This document shows positions 21,841 through 33,440 of a DNA stretch of 64,000 nt, in pieces. Both the position numbers and the translations under genes were made by a program. The notes under the pieces are model-generated. The model was not told the origin of the DNA. It worked only from the letters and a program-made list of their open reading frames with translations, and did not search any database. This DNA is from Diphasiastrum complanatum (Eukaryota; Streptophyta; Lycopodiopsida; Lycopodiales; Lycopodiaceae), in assembly GCA_029204225.1 (NCBI GenBank), contig CM055111.1, positions 7,505,365 through 7,569,364 on the forward strand, given 5' to 3'. Position 1 is the first letter of the stretch. Each line of letters begins with the position of its first letter.

Positions 21841-24800
21841 ATGGCTTCTTCATATCTATTTTATGTACTACTCATGGCATGTTTGGCTTTTGCCCCTTGA
21901 TATATATGTATTGATCACAAAATCTCTCCTTGTATGAATATTTTTTGATATTACGTTGATTAATTTCTTTTGTTTCAAACTTTTAGAAAATGTTGTAAAT
22001 GTTTTTTAAATTACAATTCAATGTGTGTGGTTTAAGCAAGTCGAAACTTTCGATGCTTGCGGACTATGTGGTTTTGTTTCAATCATGTGTGCTATATAGA
22101 TGTGCAGTCAAATATGAGATTACATGTTTTGGAAGCTGGTCTTGACATGTATTTTGCACATATCCTTGTTTTTGTGGAAACTTTGTTTTTTTAGGTGCCC
22201 GGTAGAAACTGATATGTCAATGTTTACAGTTAGGATTTCATGCAAGAGTAACCACATTGGGCTTAGGGCTATTCTAAATAAGGTCAATCATGTAGATTGT
22301 ATGGCAGACCACAATTTATATTTTATACAATTTTTTTTTTTTGTATAGAGCATAGAGCATATGAAAGTCTACAATTTTCTTACAAATGGTCTTTCACAAC
22401 TGGGACACAAGGTGGTTCAGATGTGAGACACAGGGTGTTAAAAAACATGGGATCGTCTGGACTGCAACACATCTCATTGGGCTTCGTATGTGAATATTGT
22501 GAAAATCACTTATTATGTGCAGTATGTATATTGCACTCATTCCTAGTTATTGCTTCTTTTTCGGTTAGTGTTATGTATGAAAAGTGGTATGCATAAAGTA
22601 GTTCTATAAGCTATACTCAAAAGTTTCATTAACTGCCAGTATGGTTTTATCTCTATAACTGCAAATGAGGCCAATTGAATCTCCTCTTAGTTTTATCTTT
22701 TTGAAGAGTGCTCATTTTTTGTATGAATACCTATAAGCACCACCCAATCCATGCTAGAGGTGATGAATGTAAAAGATCTCACTCCGACACATGCAAGAAG
22801 CCCTACTACAAGTACTTCCAAGTCGTTTGGTATTTGAAAGTTTCGTATAAGCATTCACTTGGTCCAATTTCACTAGAATTGTCAATATATATTTCAAATT
22901 GTCAATATATATTTTCACCCTAAAATTTGGAAGAAAACATGTTTTAAAAGAGCGAAATTCACAAAATCACATAACTAGCCGAGCACATGTGTAGGAAATT
23001 TAGTTAAGATCGACTAACGAATTCTAATTGACGTCAACGAGATAAGTGGTCTTTTTTTGTCCCATGAAGGACTCTTTTGTATATTGCAACAAAAAATCTC
23101 AACTGAATTGTGATAGAAAGAAAACTTTGAGTCATAGAACTTAGTACAATAGACTGGTTATTGTCCATACAAGTACACCATCCTCTCTACCTTGCTATTT
23201 GTCGTTTTCTACTTTTTTTCAAGAAAAACAAGTGTTTAAGCACTATCATTATTGAATTCAGGGCATCAATCACCTATGGATACTAGATGTGACCCGGGGA
23301 AACTAAAAATGAACAAATTGATGACAATATGGGTGTTGAAAAAGTCAAGATCTGTCCAACCTAGGTCTTAGTAACTAGTAACAGCCCTTTATCTTTCACT
23401 CAAAGTATTTGCTTGAGGATCAGAGTAAATGCTTGAGGACCTTAAGTTGTCCTATCCAAAATAGCTTTATGTAGTACTTTATTATCTTTCTACTGGTGAC
23501 AACGCTAATTGCCAACAACATTTTATGAATAACTATTCTCCAGTCATCAGTTACAATAACTTTGTGATTTATTGCCAAGATTGTGGGCACTAATCGATAT
23601 TAAAATCATGGAGCTGATTATGCCAAATCAACATGCTTAGTGGGATTAGTAGCAATGATTGACTAACAAGAGACCAAAAATTGCATTTTAGCAAAATGGC
23701 ATAAGTAACTTGAAGAGTACTTAGATAAGCAAATTTTGTGATAGTGCATGTATAGAAGCGGATTTGTGTGATATATATCTCCTTGATTGAGAAAGTTCTA
23801 AGAAGTCAACCACCGATTCAAGTTCATCTTCCTAAAAAAGTCATGCATAAAGAGAAACAATGGTTCCATCGACAACCACCTCACTATGATAAAATGTATA
23901 GATATTTTAAAATCAAATAATGTTTGGGCTTGTTCTTTTTTCATAGGACATCTCTTTCAAAATCCTACACTTTTCATGCATTTACTTTTAATTATGTTCT
24001 TGTTTTTTAGTTTTTGAGAGACTACCTCCTAATCTAAGATCTTTTTGCAATCGATGCTCAATTACCCTTGTTTGTGTAACGGTTGCCTTTTTGTTGAACT
24101 ACCTTTCTATCATGTAGTCCTTAAAAAACCCAAGAGCTTCAAGAAAAGCAAGTTCAGTGAGTATAATTAAAAAATGGTTTCTCATACACTCACACACTCT
24201 CGACACAATGTATAATATTAAGGTGTGTTTGTAAACAAATTGTACTAATGCAATAGCTATGTACTCTCACTAACAAAAGTACTTTCCATCATAATCCTAA
24301 AATGTGACACCACAAATCGTTTTTTTGGAACCTCTTATCCTCCATAAATTGCATTATAATAGAAACTCATCATTTTTTACAAATATTATTATGATAAAAG
24401 ATATAATGGCTCGTCCTCATGTCTCATCACTAGCGCAGGTCAACAAGAGCAAGTCTCACTATGTCCTTACAATGGGCCTTCAAACAACCATTATCGAATT
24501 CGCACAAGTGTTTCTCAAGTTTTTAGTATATCATAATAAACAACGGACAATCTTGAGAAAATGTTTGGAGAGGAATGCTTGTCATATAAATTATCCGAAG
24601 TTATGTTGGGAAATGTTCTTCTTTTGCCCAAAGGTGGGAGACTTTAAGCTTTGAGCTGAACACAAAGGTACGGAGTCATTGATGTTTCTTTAAATTGCGC
24701 TGTGTTAATTACTCAAAGCATCCTTAAAGGTTACTGTTTTCTACTTTTGATGCTCTGGTCCTGGTCATGTTAGTACGCGTGTTCGACTCTTTGTAAGTTT

Positions 24801-25129
24801 GTCAGGATGAGGAGAGCATGTATTATAGTGTAATCAACTCACAGAGAAGGATTCATTTCTATTTTGGGTACCGTTAAACCGTCAACGTAGAGTGACATTT
24901 TTTTTCTTAGTATAGTCTTTTCAGAACATAAATATAATAAGCTGCTACTTCACATTCTGCCAAGAGTCAGGATTAAATAATGAGATCTGTGGAGTTGCCG
25001 GTCTAAACGTTGAAACAGTTGCACGCAGATTGCTATGGTAGGTACTTAGTTTATCTTTAGGAACTCGTTATTCGACAACATTTGTTTGCTGATTTTGAAA
25101 GAGGATTTTTTATCCTCGATGAAACGTTC
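21841..25129. other. No gene recognised
   Basis: AT-rich DNA of about 3.3 kb with short, unsupported open frames (the longest about 116 codons at 24304-24654, with no recognisable motif). A small direct repeat (ATTGTCAATATATAT) occurs at 22878-22912. No LTR ends, TIRs or RNA genes could be recognised. Confidence 0.5.
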
Positions 25130-25957
25130 TATGGAGGGTACGACCATGCATTGAAATATTGTGAAATGAGCATTGGACTTTTAAGGTTGCAAATGTTTTG
25201 AAATATGATTGCTTTAAGTTAACAAAGCATGTCAGACAGCACATTTTTCCGACCCATGATTTTCAAGAGCTCGCTAGACTTACTAAGGTATCGAGTGCTT
25301 GAAACGCATAAAACAGTACATATATAAATCCATGCGATAATATTCATAAGATCAATACATCTGGAAGTCGACAGGGAGCCAACATTATTGTCTTAATAAG
25401 CTAGATTGGTTGCAGAAGTATGCAACCAGCACTAATAAGTTTATTGCAATGTTAATGCTCGACTATAGCCATATAACCAAACATTTGAACCAACTAAGCT
25501 ATTGATACATGCTCTGAAAATTCCATATTCTTCACTTCCTGTTCGTCCATTTGCTCTTTGAAATAGTCCATTACTCCCCAATAAAGACAATGCAGTCAAA
25601 ATCGCTCATGGAATGGTTTGTCCTGAGACGCACAAACGTGGCGTTAGAAACTACATTCGATGACTAGCATTTTCGTTACCGAAGATGTGCGATGTACAAG
25701 CTGATCATATGTAGTGAAGTTGACGTTTCAAAAATGTGATAAGATAAAACGATTTGCAGAGAGGCACAAGAGTGATTTTCCAGATCAATTGAGCTAAAAG
25801 ACAGATAATAGAAACATGGTAGAGTGCATCGAGCACGCTTATCGCGAGGAGAGAAGCTTTACCATGTTGCAAAATATTAGCAAGATAACGTAATGGCGCT
25901 TTCCAATTACGTGCGTGCAAGATTTCAAAGCATTGTAAAATCACACAGAACTCATAG

Positions 25958-26290
25958 TCACGAGGATATATAGCTACCGTTGCATTTGAAGCCACTGGGG
26001 ACGTAGTTGCCGTATCCGCACGTCTTCGGTATCTTTAAAGCATTTGGGATGTTAATTGAAGAGACTTTTTTCTTCGCTGCAGTCAGAGTATCGCACAAGC
26101 ATTGAGCTTTCCCCTGATATGCCTTGAGCGCATTACAACAGCTTGCTGAGGGCATCGCAGGCTGATTGCCAGCAGCCGAGAGACACCCAGTCAAGGACCC
26201 AAAGTTGTTAGGATTGCACTGAGCACTGACGTATGAAGATAGCAACAATGCAAAGAGCAAGAAACACAGGGCGAGCTTAGTGAATGCCAT
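25958..26290 (-). CDS. Non-specific lipid-transfer protein (nsLTP-like), secreted
   Basis: A 110-residue single-exon protein. Residues 1-23 are a signal peptide (MAFTKLALC, then a Leu/Phe-rich core, cleaved about VSA-Q). The mature part has the eight-cysteine motif C-X10-C-X14-CC-X11-CXC-X24-C-X11-C of plant lipid-transfer proteins. Four disulphides would close a helical fold around a lipid-binding cavity, in the cell wall or apoplast. The frame is open 15 codons upstream of this Met, but MAFTKLAL is chosen because the paralogue at 46615 starts there and a signal peptide follows directly. A TATA box lies about 80 bp upstream. No GPI-anchor tail is visible. The subfamily is uncertain; the C-terminus (CGYGNYVPSGFKC) differs from the common seed-plant type 1 and 2 proteins. 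Confidence 0.9.
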   Translation of the reverse strand: MAFTKLALCFLLFALLLSSYVSAQCNPNNFGSLTGCLSAAGNQPAMPSASCCNALKAYQGKAQCLCDTLTAAKKKVSSINIPNALKIPKTCGYGNYVPSGFKCNGSYISS

Positions 26291-26369
26291 AGTATTAATG
26301 GACGTCTTTGCAGACTCGGCAAACAATACTATCAACTGTAGATGATTTCTTTATGTTAGAGACTGCAGA

Positions 26370-26376
26370 ATATATA
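26370..26376 (-). promoter_or_regulatory. TATA box of nsLTP gene 1
   Basis: The minus strand reads CCTATATATTCTGCAG. The same surroundings (CCTATA.ATA.TCTGCAGTCT) occur upstream of nsLTP gene 2, so the element is conserved between paralogues. It is about 80 bp before the ATG. Confidence 0.7.
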
Positions 26377-26960
26377 GGCAAACGGAACGAAGGCAATTAG
26401 AAGAACCGATGAAGGAGGCAGGAAAGCGGTAGGGGGTAGATCACATGAAGCATTGATGAAAGAGAACGACAGAGCTCCTGCTCCCTTAACATCGTCTAAG
26501 TGCTTACCAAAAGAAGTTGTTGGACGTCCCATCAAAGCTCAGAACATCCAAGCCTACCAAGCTGCCATAACTATTGGTGGGTTTCCAGTTTCCAGTATAA
26601 GTACGTACAGCTCTAACCTTACACAGGCTTACAGGGCTACACCCAGCACCGATTATTGAAAAATATGATGGGAAAATTGTTAAATCGGAAGTACACGGAT
26701 GCTCGTGGCTTCTTTCGATTGCCAACAGATTTAAGATGGCATTTGTGAGAGCCTTGTTGACAATGGAGATGGTCCACTGGAGATTCAGGATTCTGAATAC
26801 TTTTACTACCTATACGGTACCATTCAATGCACAGCTTTTGCTTTTTCTCACCAACTCTATGCCAGTCAATTTGGCTCAAAGCAAAAGATATCCAATGGCA
26901 GGTTCTGCACCCATGTTATCCTGGTGTCCAAATTTTGAACACCATATAGTATAGTACAAC

Positions 26961-27373
26961 AAATACACAATTACGAATATAAGCCCATGGTCACGCACAT
27001 AAGACTGAGATCAGATTTGACCTGTCGGCCCTCGCGTGGCAATGGACGTGTAGCACTGCCACACCGTCAAATATTTTCGTCACCGTCCCTTCTGCTAACC
27101 AGTTTTGTGGGCGCTCGGGCTATTTTGAACTTTGAATATGCGTGGCACTACCACGCAAACCTGGAAATTTGCCACACGTGACAAATCTCCAAGAAATTTT
27201 CCAGAGCATATTGCACGCATGGCAAATGTCTTGGGATTTTTTTTTTATTTTGGTGTGGCACTGCCATGTAAAAATTTTGGAACCAATAAAAAAAAAAGAG
27301 ATGAAAATTTTGGGACAAAAAAAAAACCTCGACTCTTTTTGGAGATAGATTTTGGGATTTTTGAAGAGAATCT

Positions 27374-27442
<69 letters not shown>

Positions 27443-28122
27443 GATGGGATACTTTTGTTTATTGGATTTTTTAAACTAACAATGTTATTTTGAAAACAAG
27501 ATTAATGAATGATTGTTCATTTTTGGCTTTTGTAGAAGAAAGTGATGCAATTTTGAAGGAAAAGAAACAATTTAAGCAAATACATGACATATGTTATACA
27601 TTCTAAATTTTGCTAGATTACATTTGATTCATAAAGTGCATTTCATAGTATCTTCTCCATCTCAAATTGATGTAGATTACATTTTATTTATAAAGTGCAT
27701 TCCATAGTAGTCTGATTTTTGTTAATTGATTTGTAATCTAAAAATGATTATTTGAAAATAAAGTTAATGAATGATTTGGTTTTCATTGTTTTCTTTTATA
27801 GAAAAAAAAAAGATGCATCTTAGAAAGATTTAAAGACCATCCAAGCAATAGATGAGATATGTTCTACATCTTAAATTGATGTTTTTGTTTTTTTCATTGT
27901 CTGTATATGTTCACAACGAATTTATACATGATGAAACAGAGAACATAAACAATAAACAATCATTTCATAGATAATGAGATAGAGATGAATAGAAAGTTTA
28001 TGTTCATACTCCAAAAAAGTCTATATATTTGCATCTTCTTAATAAGGGCTTTGATGCTAACACCCTCTTTTCTACTTTTGCAATTAAAAAACTACATATC
28101 TAAGAAGTAATTATAAGCTTCT
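26961..28122. other. No gene; microsatellite and degenerate direct repeat
   Basis: AT-rich spacer. It contains several quasi-palindromic TGGCACTNCCA motifs (27048, 27141, 27256), A/T runs, a GA microsatellite and a degenerate direct repeat of about 240 bp (about 27480-27690 and 27690-27900; shared TTAATGAATGATT and TACATTTTATTCAT-like sequence). Confidence 0.5.
27377..27444 (+). repeat. (GA)n microsatellite
   Basis: About 34 GA units with one interruption (GC at 27429-27430). Confidence 0.95.
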
Positions 28123-28440
28123 TAGTCATCGCTCTCTTCTCCCTCATCGTCATCCGAAGCCGAATCTTGTCCTTCGTCTTCGCCTCCGCCCCCTTCTTCT
28201 TCTTGGTTTTCTCCCATACTTTCTTCCACAAAGGAAGCGGATGCCCTCTACATACACATTTACAAAAATGAATGATTATTAGACAAACACATGTCATAAA
28301 AATGATTGTCTTTCCTCGGGAGATAGTATAGTATAAAAATCTCGCACTCGATTGGATTGATCCAATCCCGAGGCTTGTCCTCTTCCACCGTAAGAGGATC
28401 TTGGCCTCCTCCTTAATCCTCCGCTACCACTAGTAGACAT
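28123..28440 (-). pseudogene. Possible two-part remnant: Gly/Arg-rich N-terminus and acidic C-terminus
   Basis: The minus strand has an open frame from ATG at 28437 (MSTSGSGGLRRRPRSS… to SPEERQSFL), stopping near 28294. About 45 bp further, after a TTTTGTAAATGTGTATGTAG sequence that looks like an intron 3' end, another frame reads an acidic tail (SMGENQEEEGGGGEDEGQ … DDDEGEESDD) with a stop at about 28123. A donor in the right place before the stop is not obvious. The layout, start plus acidic end with nothing between, could be an internally deleted transposase gene or a small host gene. No domain is recognised. A CT-repeat lies just upstream. Confidence 0.3.
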
Positions 28441-28507
28441 TACTATTGAGAGAAAAAAAAACACAAGATGTGAAAAGAACTTGGAGAGAGATATAAAATG
28501 TGAAAAA

Positions 28508-28511
<4 letters not shown>

Positions 28512-28583
<72 letters not shown>
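28512..28583 (+). repeat. (GA)n microsatellite
   Basis: About 36 GA units, on the minus strand a CT tract about 75 bp upstream of the ATG at 28437. CT tracts are frequent in plant 5' regions, but a regulatory role here is only possible. Confidence 0.95.
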
Positions 28584-28586
<3 letters not shown>

Positions 28587-30529
28587 GATAAAGATTGGGA
28601 GTGAGAGTTATCACAAGAAAGCCTCAAGAAGTCCGCAAGAAAGCCTCAAGAAAGCTCGAAACATGGGGCATATTTATATCCTTTTTTTGGTTTCAAGTGT
28701 CACGTGGCACTACCACGGACCCATCTACCATGCTTGGCACTGCACGCATATTATTTATGCCTAGAAATGTGTGTGCACAACCTAATAGGTGTCAAATGGC
28801 GAATGGTTTGTCAAAAAGACATTATGACATTAAAAAGGTAATTTGACCTGTATTTTTTAAATTTATTTTGAAGGAGAAATATAAGGAGTGATAAGACTTT
28901 TTTTTTCCATTAATTTTAAAGCACAAAACATGTGAGTGCTATGACATATTTTGGGTACACGAGGACCCTGTTTTCTTTGAAGATTTTGATGATTTTTTAA
29001 AAAGGACAAATGAGTATTAATTATGTTTTGATTTGATATAAGACAAGCAGATGATTTGATATCGTTGGTACAAAATGACCATGTGTTTAAAAGAATTTTG
29101 TGATTTTAAAAAAATGACAAATGTAAATCTATGATTTGATGTCGCATAAAATTTGTGGACATTATTTAGTTTACAAACTCTTAAGTGATTTGTTATATAT
29201 ATGTCCTAATGTTATAAAAAAATATTAATGTTTGTGAACATTTGATGAAGAGCGACACTCTATTCATGTTGGACATAATCTTGATGTCATCTTAGAATCA
29301 TGATTATTATCACAATTGAGCATAACCAATTGGGGTTGAATTTCTTATTTAGAGTCTGTGTTGTAACTAAGATGAATGTCGAGGTTTTCTTATAAGATGG
29401 TTTTTGATGAATTTTGCATCTTGACCTCTTGGAATATAGAAAAAGAGGTAAAGGAAACCTGGTGAGGCAAAATATCCTCTTGGGCCTAGGAAATTGAACA
29501 CGGTGGTTTTTGTTTTGATGCCACACCTAGAGCACAATCCGTAGTGCATGTCGTGATCGTCAGAATATACAGGCATTAAAGGATTCATGTGTAAGCAATC
29601 TGATTATCTACACCAGAAGACCATCGATGCGATTCACTCTTAAAGGAAGTATCTCAACATTCTAACAGAACAACATCATTTACAATTAATAACCATAAGA
29701 TCTCATGCACCTCATAATGTAAAATATGCGGATCAAGAGCCAACCTCTACGAGCGCCATAGGTTACGAAAAACCATCCAACATATAATTACAAAAGCAAT
29801 TGAGAAGGCTTCCTGGGAATGCCTAAGGAATAAGGTAAGAAAGTGAAAATGGGAAGGGGGTCTGTAGCTAAGAATGGTACTTAGGGACCGATAGGACCCA
29901 AAAAGTTCCTATCATTGAAAAATGGAACAAAAATCAAGAGTCTTCTAGGTTGTGGCATATCCAGTACGACGAGGATAGGTTATCGATGAGTTACAGCTCA
30001 TCTTTGTAGGATATGAATAGGACCACTATCCTAAGAGTCAAACAAAGTGATGGACAAAAGAGTGCACATTGGAGAGAGTGAAATGTTGTAAATATCCATG
30101 ATCATTCTAGAAATAGTACCCTTGAAATCCAAGATCATCACATGGGTGATTGACGTCAAATTTGAATTATCTTGAGTGGTAGGAGACAGTGCCATCTACA
30201 GGGGGCCAAAATTGTTTCTCCCAAATTGTAGATTGATCAAGTTCAGTCACTCAATCTTCTATGTCAAGCGATAAGGACCAAGATCTTGTATTAGATATAC
30301 AATTGGAGTGATTGGCATGCTCTATGTCGTCACCAATGGAGAATGTAGGTTTATGGCTTGAATGCCAATGCTTGTTCTTTGGAAGAGCGGTGTATGCATG
30401 GAGAGAATGTTTTGAAATCACATCGTATGTACATTGATGGACGTCCATAAAACATGGCAATATTGCTGCATATATAAATAGTTCCATTGGTCACCCTTCA
30501 TTAACTAATTGTGATTTTGAGGAACGCGA
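28584..30529. other. No gene recognised
   Basis: AT-rich spacer. It has one copy of the 15-bp motif CGTGGCACTACCACG at 28703-28717, identical to 27141-27155. Short open frames show no motifs. The right end stops where LARD-A sequence begins. Confidence 0.5.
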
Positions 30530-31955
30530 CAAAGGAAGAATGACTCTTGGGAAGATCAAAGGCATGGATCTTACATCTCTTCATCAACTCAAAGGATGCT
30601 ATGATTGTGGTGGAGTGTTAATGCATGATCAAGATGACAAAAGGTTGGATGAAGAAGACTACATGGAGCAACTCAAGTGACAGTTTCTTCAAGGCAAGGA
30701 AGATCTCATTGGTGAGCTCATTGAGGTTTGGTTTGAACTCAAATGGGCTGGTTTGATTAGGTTTGATACTCAACTTCATCTACTCTACTTCATGTTGGAT
30801 AGAATTGTAGAAATCTATCTTTTGGTTTTATGATGGTGACATTGTTTTCACTAACTACAGTGAAAGGTTGAAATGAAGCCATGATGAGATCTCGTGGGAT
30901 GTTAATCATGTGTTTGAGAGGGAGTATCTTCAGAGGTTCAGATCTGAAGATGTTTATAAATGCAAAGTCCTTGATGTTTTATTGGAAGATCAAGATGTTG
31001 ATCTTGAATTGCTTCATCAACACCAAGAGGCAAGTAGCAATTGGAAGCTAGTCAAAAGCATCAAAGGGGAGCCACATGGGCAAAGCATTTTGGATATGTT
31101 TTTACAGGTTCTTGAAGGTTCAAGTAAGGTTCTTGGAGCAGCAATGAAGTGTCCTTTTACTTTACCTTACTTGTTTAATCTCATGTATGAACATTGTTAT
31201 GTCAATGTGTTGGAATTGTCAAAATTCAATGAAACTAGTTCCATAGTTTTGCATCCTTTGGATCTTGTAGATGGAATAGTTATCATTGCTGGTTTTTATG
31301 ATCAAGTACATGCATTCATTCAAATCTTGAAAGATATTGAAGTGGTCAATATGTTTACTTTTGAGCAAAGTTCAAGATCTAGCATCCTAGTGTTGGCAAA
31401 TTGGCAAATTGTTGACAATGTAGGATCAAAGGTTGTATGCAAATCTTGTGGAGATACTTCAAGTATTTCAAGTTCAAGTTTTGCTCATTCAAATGGAGTA
31501 GAGAACACATCATTTTGGCATTCATTCATTCAAGGGCTTTCATGGATTGGAGATCTACAAATGAAAGGTGGTGATGGAGGTTCATTCATGGAGATACATG
31601 GTGCATTTATTATGGGCATAGTAGAATGTGGAGGAGGCATGCAAACACTTGCTGGTTACTTTCACTTACAACTTGTTTGCTACTGTTTTATAGAGAATTC
31701 AAAGGTGGATACATGGAGAATTCTTTCATTATGATTCTATGTTCTTTTACATGTATCTTGTTCACCATTCTATGTAAAATTGATGTAAGAAATAGTGAAG
31801 CGTCCTATATGGACACTATTATCTATATCAATTATGTTGTATTTCATATTGTACATATTAGGACACTTGAGAAGAGATCTATTATCATGATGGAGATGAT
31901 TCTTAGGTTGGAGCAAAGAGTGTTGTAAAACTAGCAAGTTAAGTTGAAGAGGGAG
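30530..31955 (+). pseudogene. LARD-A cargo region B, fragment copy
   Basis: A 1.4-kb copy of the region at 39735-41541. It has the same coding-like sequence (TSLHQLKGCYDCGGV, QEASSNWKLVKSIKG, NLMYEHC, SSIVLHPLDL). The main open stretch (30910-31734, 274 codons) is longer than in the other copy because a stop at 40690 is absent here. Two stops near 30680 and 30835 break the upstream part. No domain is recognised. At 31931-31935 it carries the unoccupied CTAGC site that holds a TRIM in the other copy. The purine tract (GAAGAGGGAG) at 31946-31955 is the element's polypurine tract. Confidence 0.6.
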
Positions 31956-32088
31956 TGTGAAAATTGTCAACATTTCCTAGCTAGTTTGAGGCCTAAATTG
32001 ACAATTTTTTGTACATAGTTTTGAATCTAACCTTTCACACATGTGAAAGAGGCCTAGATAATTTTATTTTAGTATATATTTCATGTTG
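31956..32088 (+). repeat. LARD-A 3' LTR, first ~133 bp (truncated)
   Basis: It starts TGTGAAAATTGTC right after the polypurine tract and matches the LTR start at 35795. It is cut off after TTCATGTTGAAAA, where a different dispersed repeat begins. Confidence 0.8.
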
Positions 32089-32089
32089 A

Positions 32090-32537
32090 AAATTCACAAA
32101 AAGGTCAATCAGGCTCTATAATGAGACGAGACAAAATGAAACAAGACGAAATGAAGCGAAACAAAAGGAAACTTAAGTGAGCTCTGAAATTGATTTACGC
32201 TTATAGCCAAGTAAAGACGAAGCGAAGCGAAGTGAAACACAAAGCGAAAGCATTCGCGAACAAAATCAGTTAGTCAGGAATTCAGATATGATTGCTAGTC
32301 ACTGCCGGCTATATCATTCCTACAATCCTTCAGAGTGTAGATAGGCACTGTTGGTCTATGTTAATAGATTAATATAGCATTCAACAAAATCAAACCAATG
32401 TGCAAAATTGAATAAACAAGTGAATCAGATACACGAACTGTAGCAGACAAATATTCATTCGAGATCATATAATCATACAGAATAATATGTGCATAACAAC
32501 TACAATATTATCTATTGATTTTTTGATTCTTCACCAT
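32090..32537. repeat. Dispersed repeat R2, copy 1
   Basis: About 450 bp shared with 57404-57805 (CAAAATCAAACCAATGTG, ATTCAGATATGATTGCT, CAGAATAATATGTGCATAAC). The first part is rich in CGAAA/GCGAAGCG motifs. It probably belongs to a copia LTR or leader, but its ends are not defined. Confidence 0.6.
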
Positions 32538-32873
32538 AAAAGGTCAATCATTAGTCTTTCTAAATTATCATTAGCCTGGACCCACCCGACTAATGATAGC
32601 ATTAATGGTCAACCTTGAGAGTACAAATACATGCAGCAAAAGAGTATTTGGACAGTAACTATGATCCAATCACAATCTTTTGTTCTACCCGGCGAGATTT
32701 TTGAAAATCACAAAAATTTGGCCGGGAAAGGCAAAAACAATTTCTATCCGTCAACCACTGTTACAGTTTGTCACAGATGGACACAATTGATTGGGACACA
32801 TAAGTGTTGAAAGCGTGTGAAGTCAAAAAAAACATCTTGACAAAGGGCCCATTTTGAGCTCTAAAATCTCCTA
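32538..32873. other. No gene recognised
   Basis: Short spacer between repeat R2 and an hAT-like frame. Nothing recognisable. Confidence 0.4.
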
Positions 32874-33440
32874 ATGAGTATTAGTGACCATCATAGTGTT
32901 GATTCTAGCATAGGTGCAGCTCCTACCGTTACTTCAGCTCATACCGCTACTATAGTTCCCAGCGCATTCATGGGGGCCCCTAGGCCACCCGCATCAGGAG
33001 CCGGACCTGCTAGACCACCTACATTTAGAGCTAGACTTTCTAGGCCTTCATCATTGGGTACATGGCCATCTAGACTAGAGACATTAGGAGTTGTTGATGC
33101 ATCACCTTCGTCCAGATCTTCTAGGCCTGATGTGGTAGGTACTGGGACAGTTAGGGTAGATATAGTCAGTGCAGGCCCTTCTTGTCCCGATGCCATAGAT
33201 ACTGATGCCGGACCATCTAGGTATATTGAGAGTATATGCGGTACAGTGAGACCACGACCACCGATTTCACAATCACAACAGAGAGGGGCATAGGCTGGAC
33301 ATCGACGGAAGACACATAATGATGCTGCTACCAAGAAGACACGACAATTTTTCTATAGTGGATACTTAGTGTTTGCATTAGTTGATACCACGATATTTAG
33401 AGATATGATGGCATCAGTAGCAGCATGCGATATGTTTTGG
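32874..33440 (+). pseudogene. hAT (DUF659-type) transposase N-terminal fragment
   Basis: An open frame of 139 codons, rich in Pro, Ser, Ala and Arg, is followed after one stop by a stretch reading KKTRQFFYSGYLVFALVDTT then IFRDMMASVAA. That stretch resembles the start of the DUF659 region of plant hAT transposases (pattern ..FFY..GI.F…..FR.M…). The zinc finger expected upstream and the rest of the transposase are absent. The frame is cut off at about 33440 by LTR-like sequence. The assignment rests on this one motif. Confidence 0.4.

Larger units (their letters stand above)
25130..26960. repeat. Segmental duplication unit 1 containing nsLTP gene
   Basis: Sequence on both sides of the nsLTP gene, not just its coding region, resembles 45394-47040. 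Shared landmarks include TATTGTG at 25157/45419, GAATATGATTGCC-like sequence near 25200/45460, the promoter region 26340-26420 versus 46660-46740, and TTTCCAGT…CTTACAC near 26585/46780. Divergence is considerable, so this is an old duplication. Confidence 0.65.

Noticed and set aside
24304-24654. 116-codon frame in the spacer before the nsLTP gene
   Set aside because: No recognisable motif, AT-rich composition like the surrounding non-coding DNA, no promoter features.
27132-27479. Open frames through GA/CT microsatellites (also near 28430-28627, 42515-42795, 42993-43307)
   Set aside because: Dinucleotide repeats lack stops in several frames; the predicted proteins are Arg-Glu or Ser-Leu runs only.
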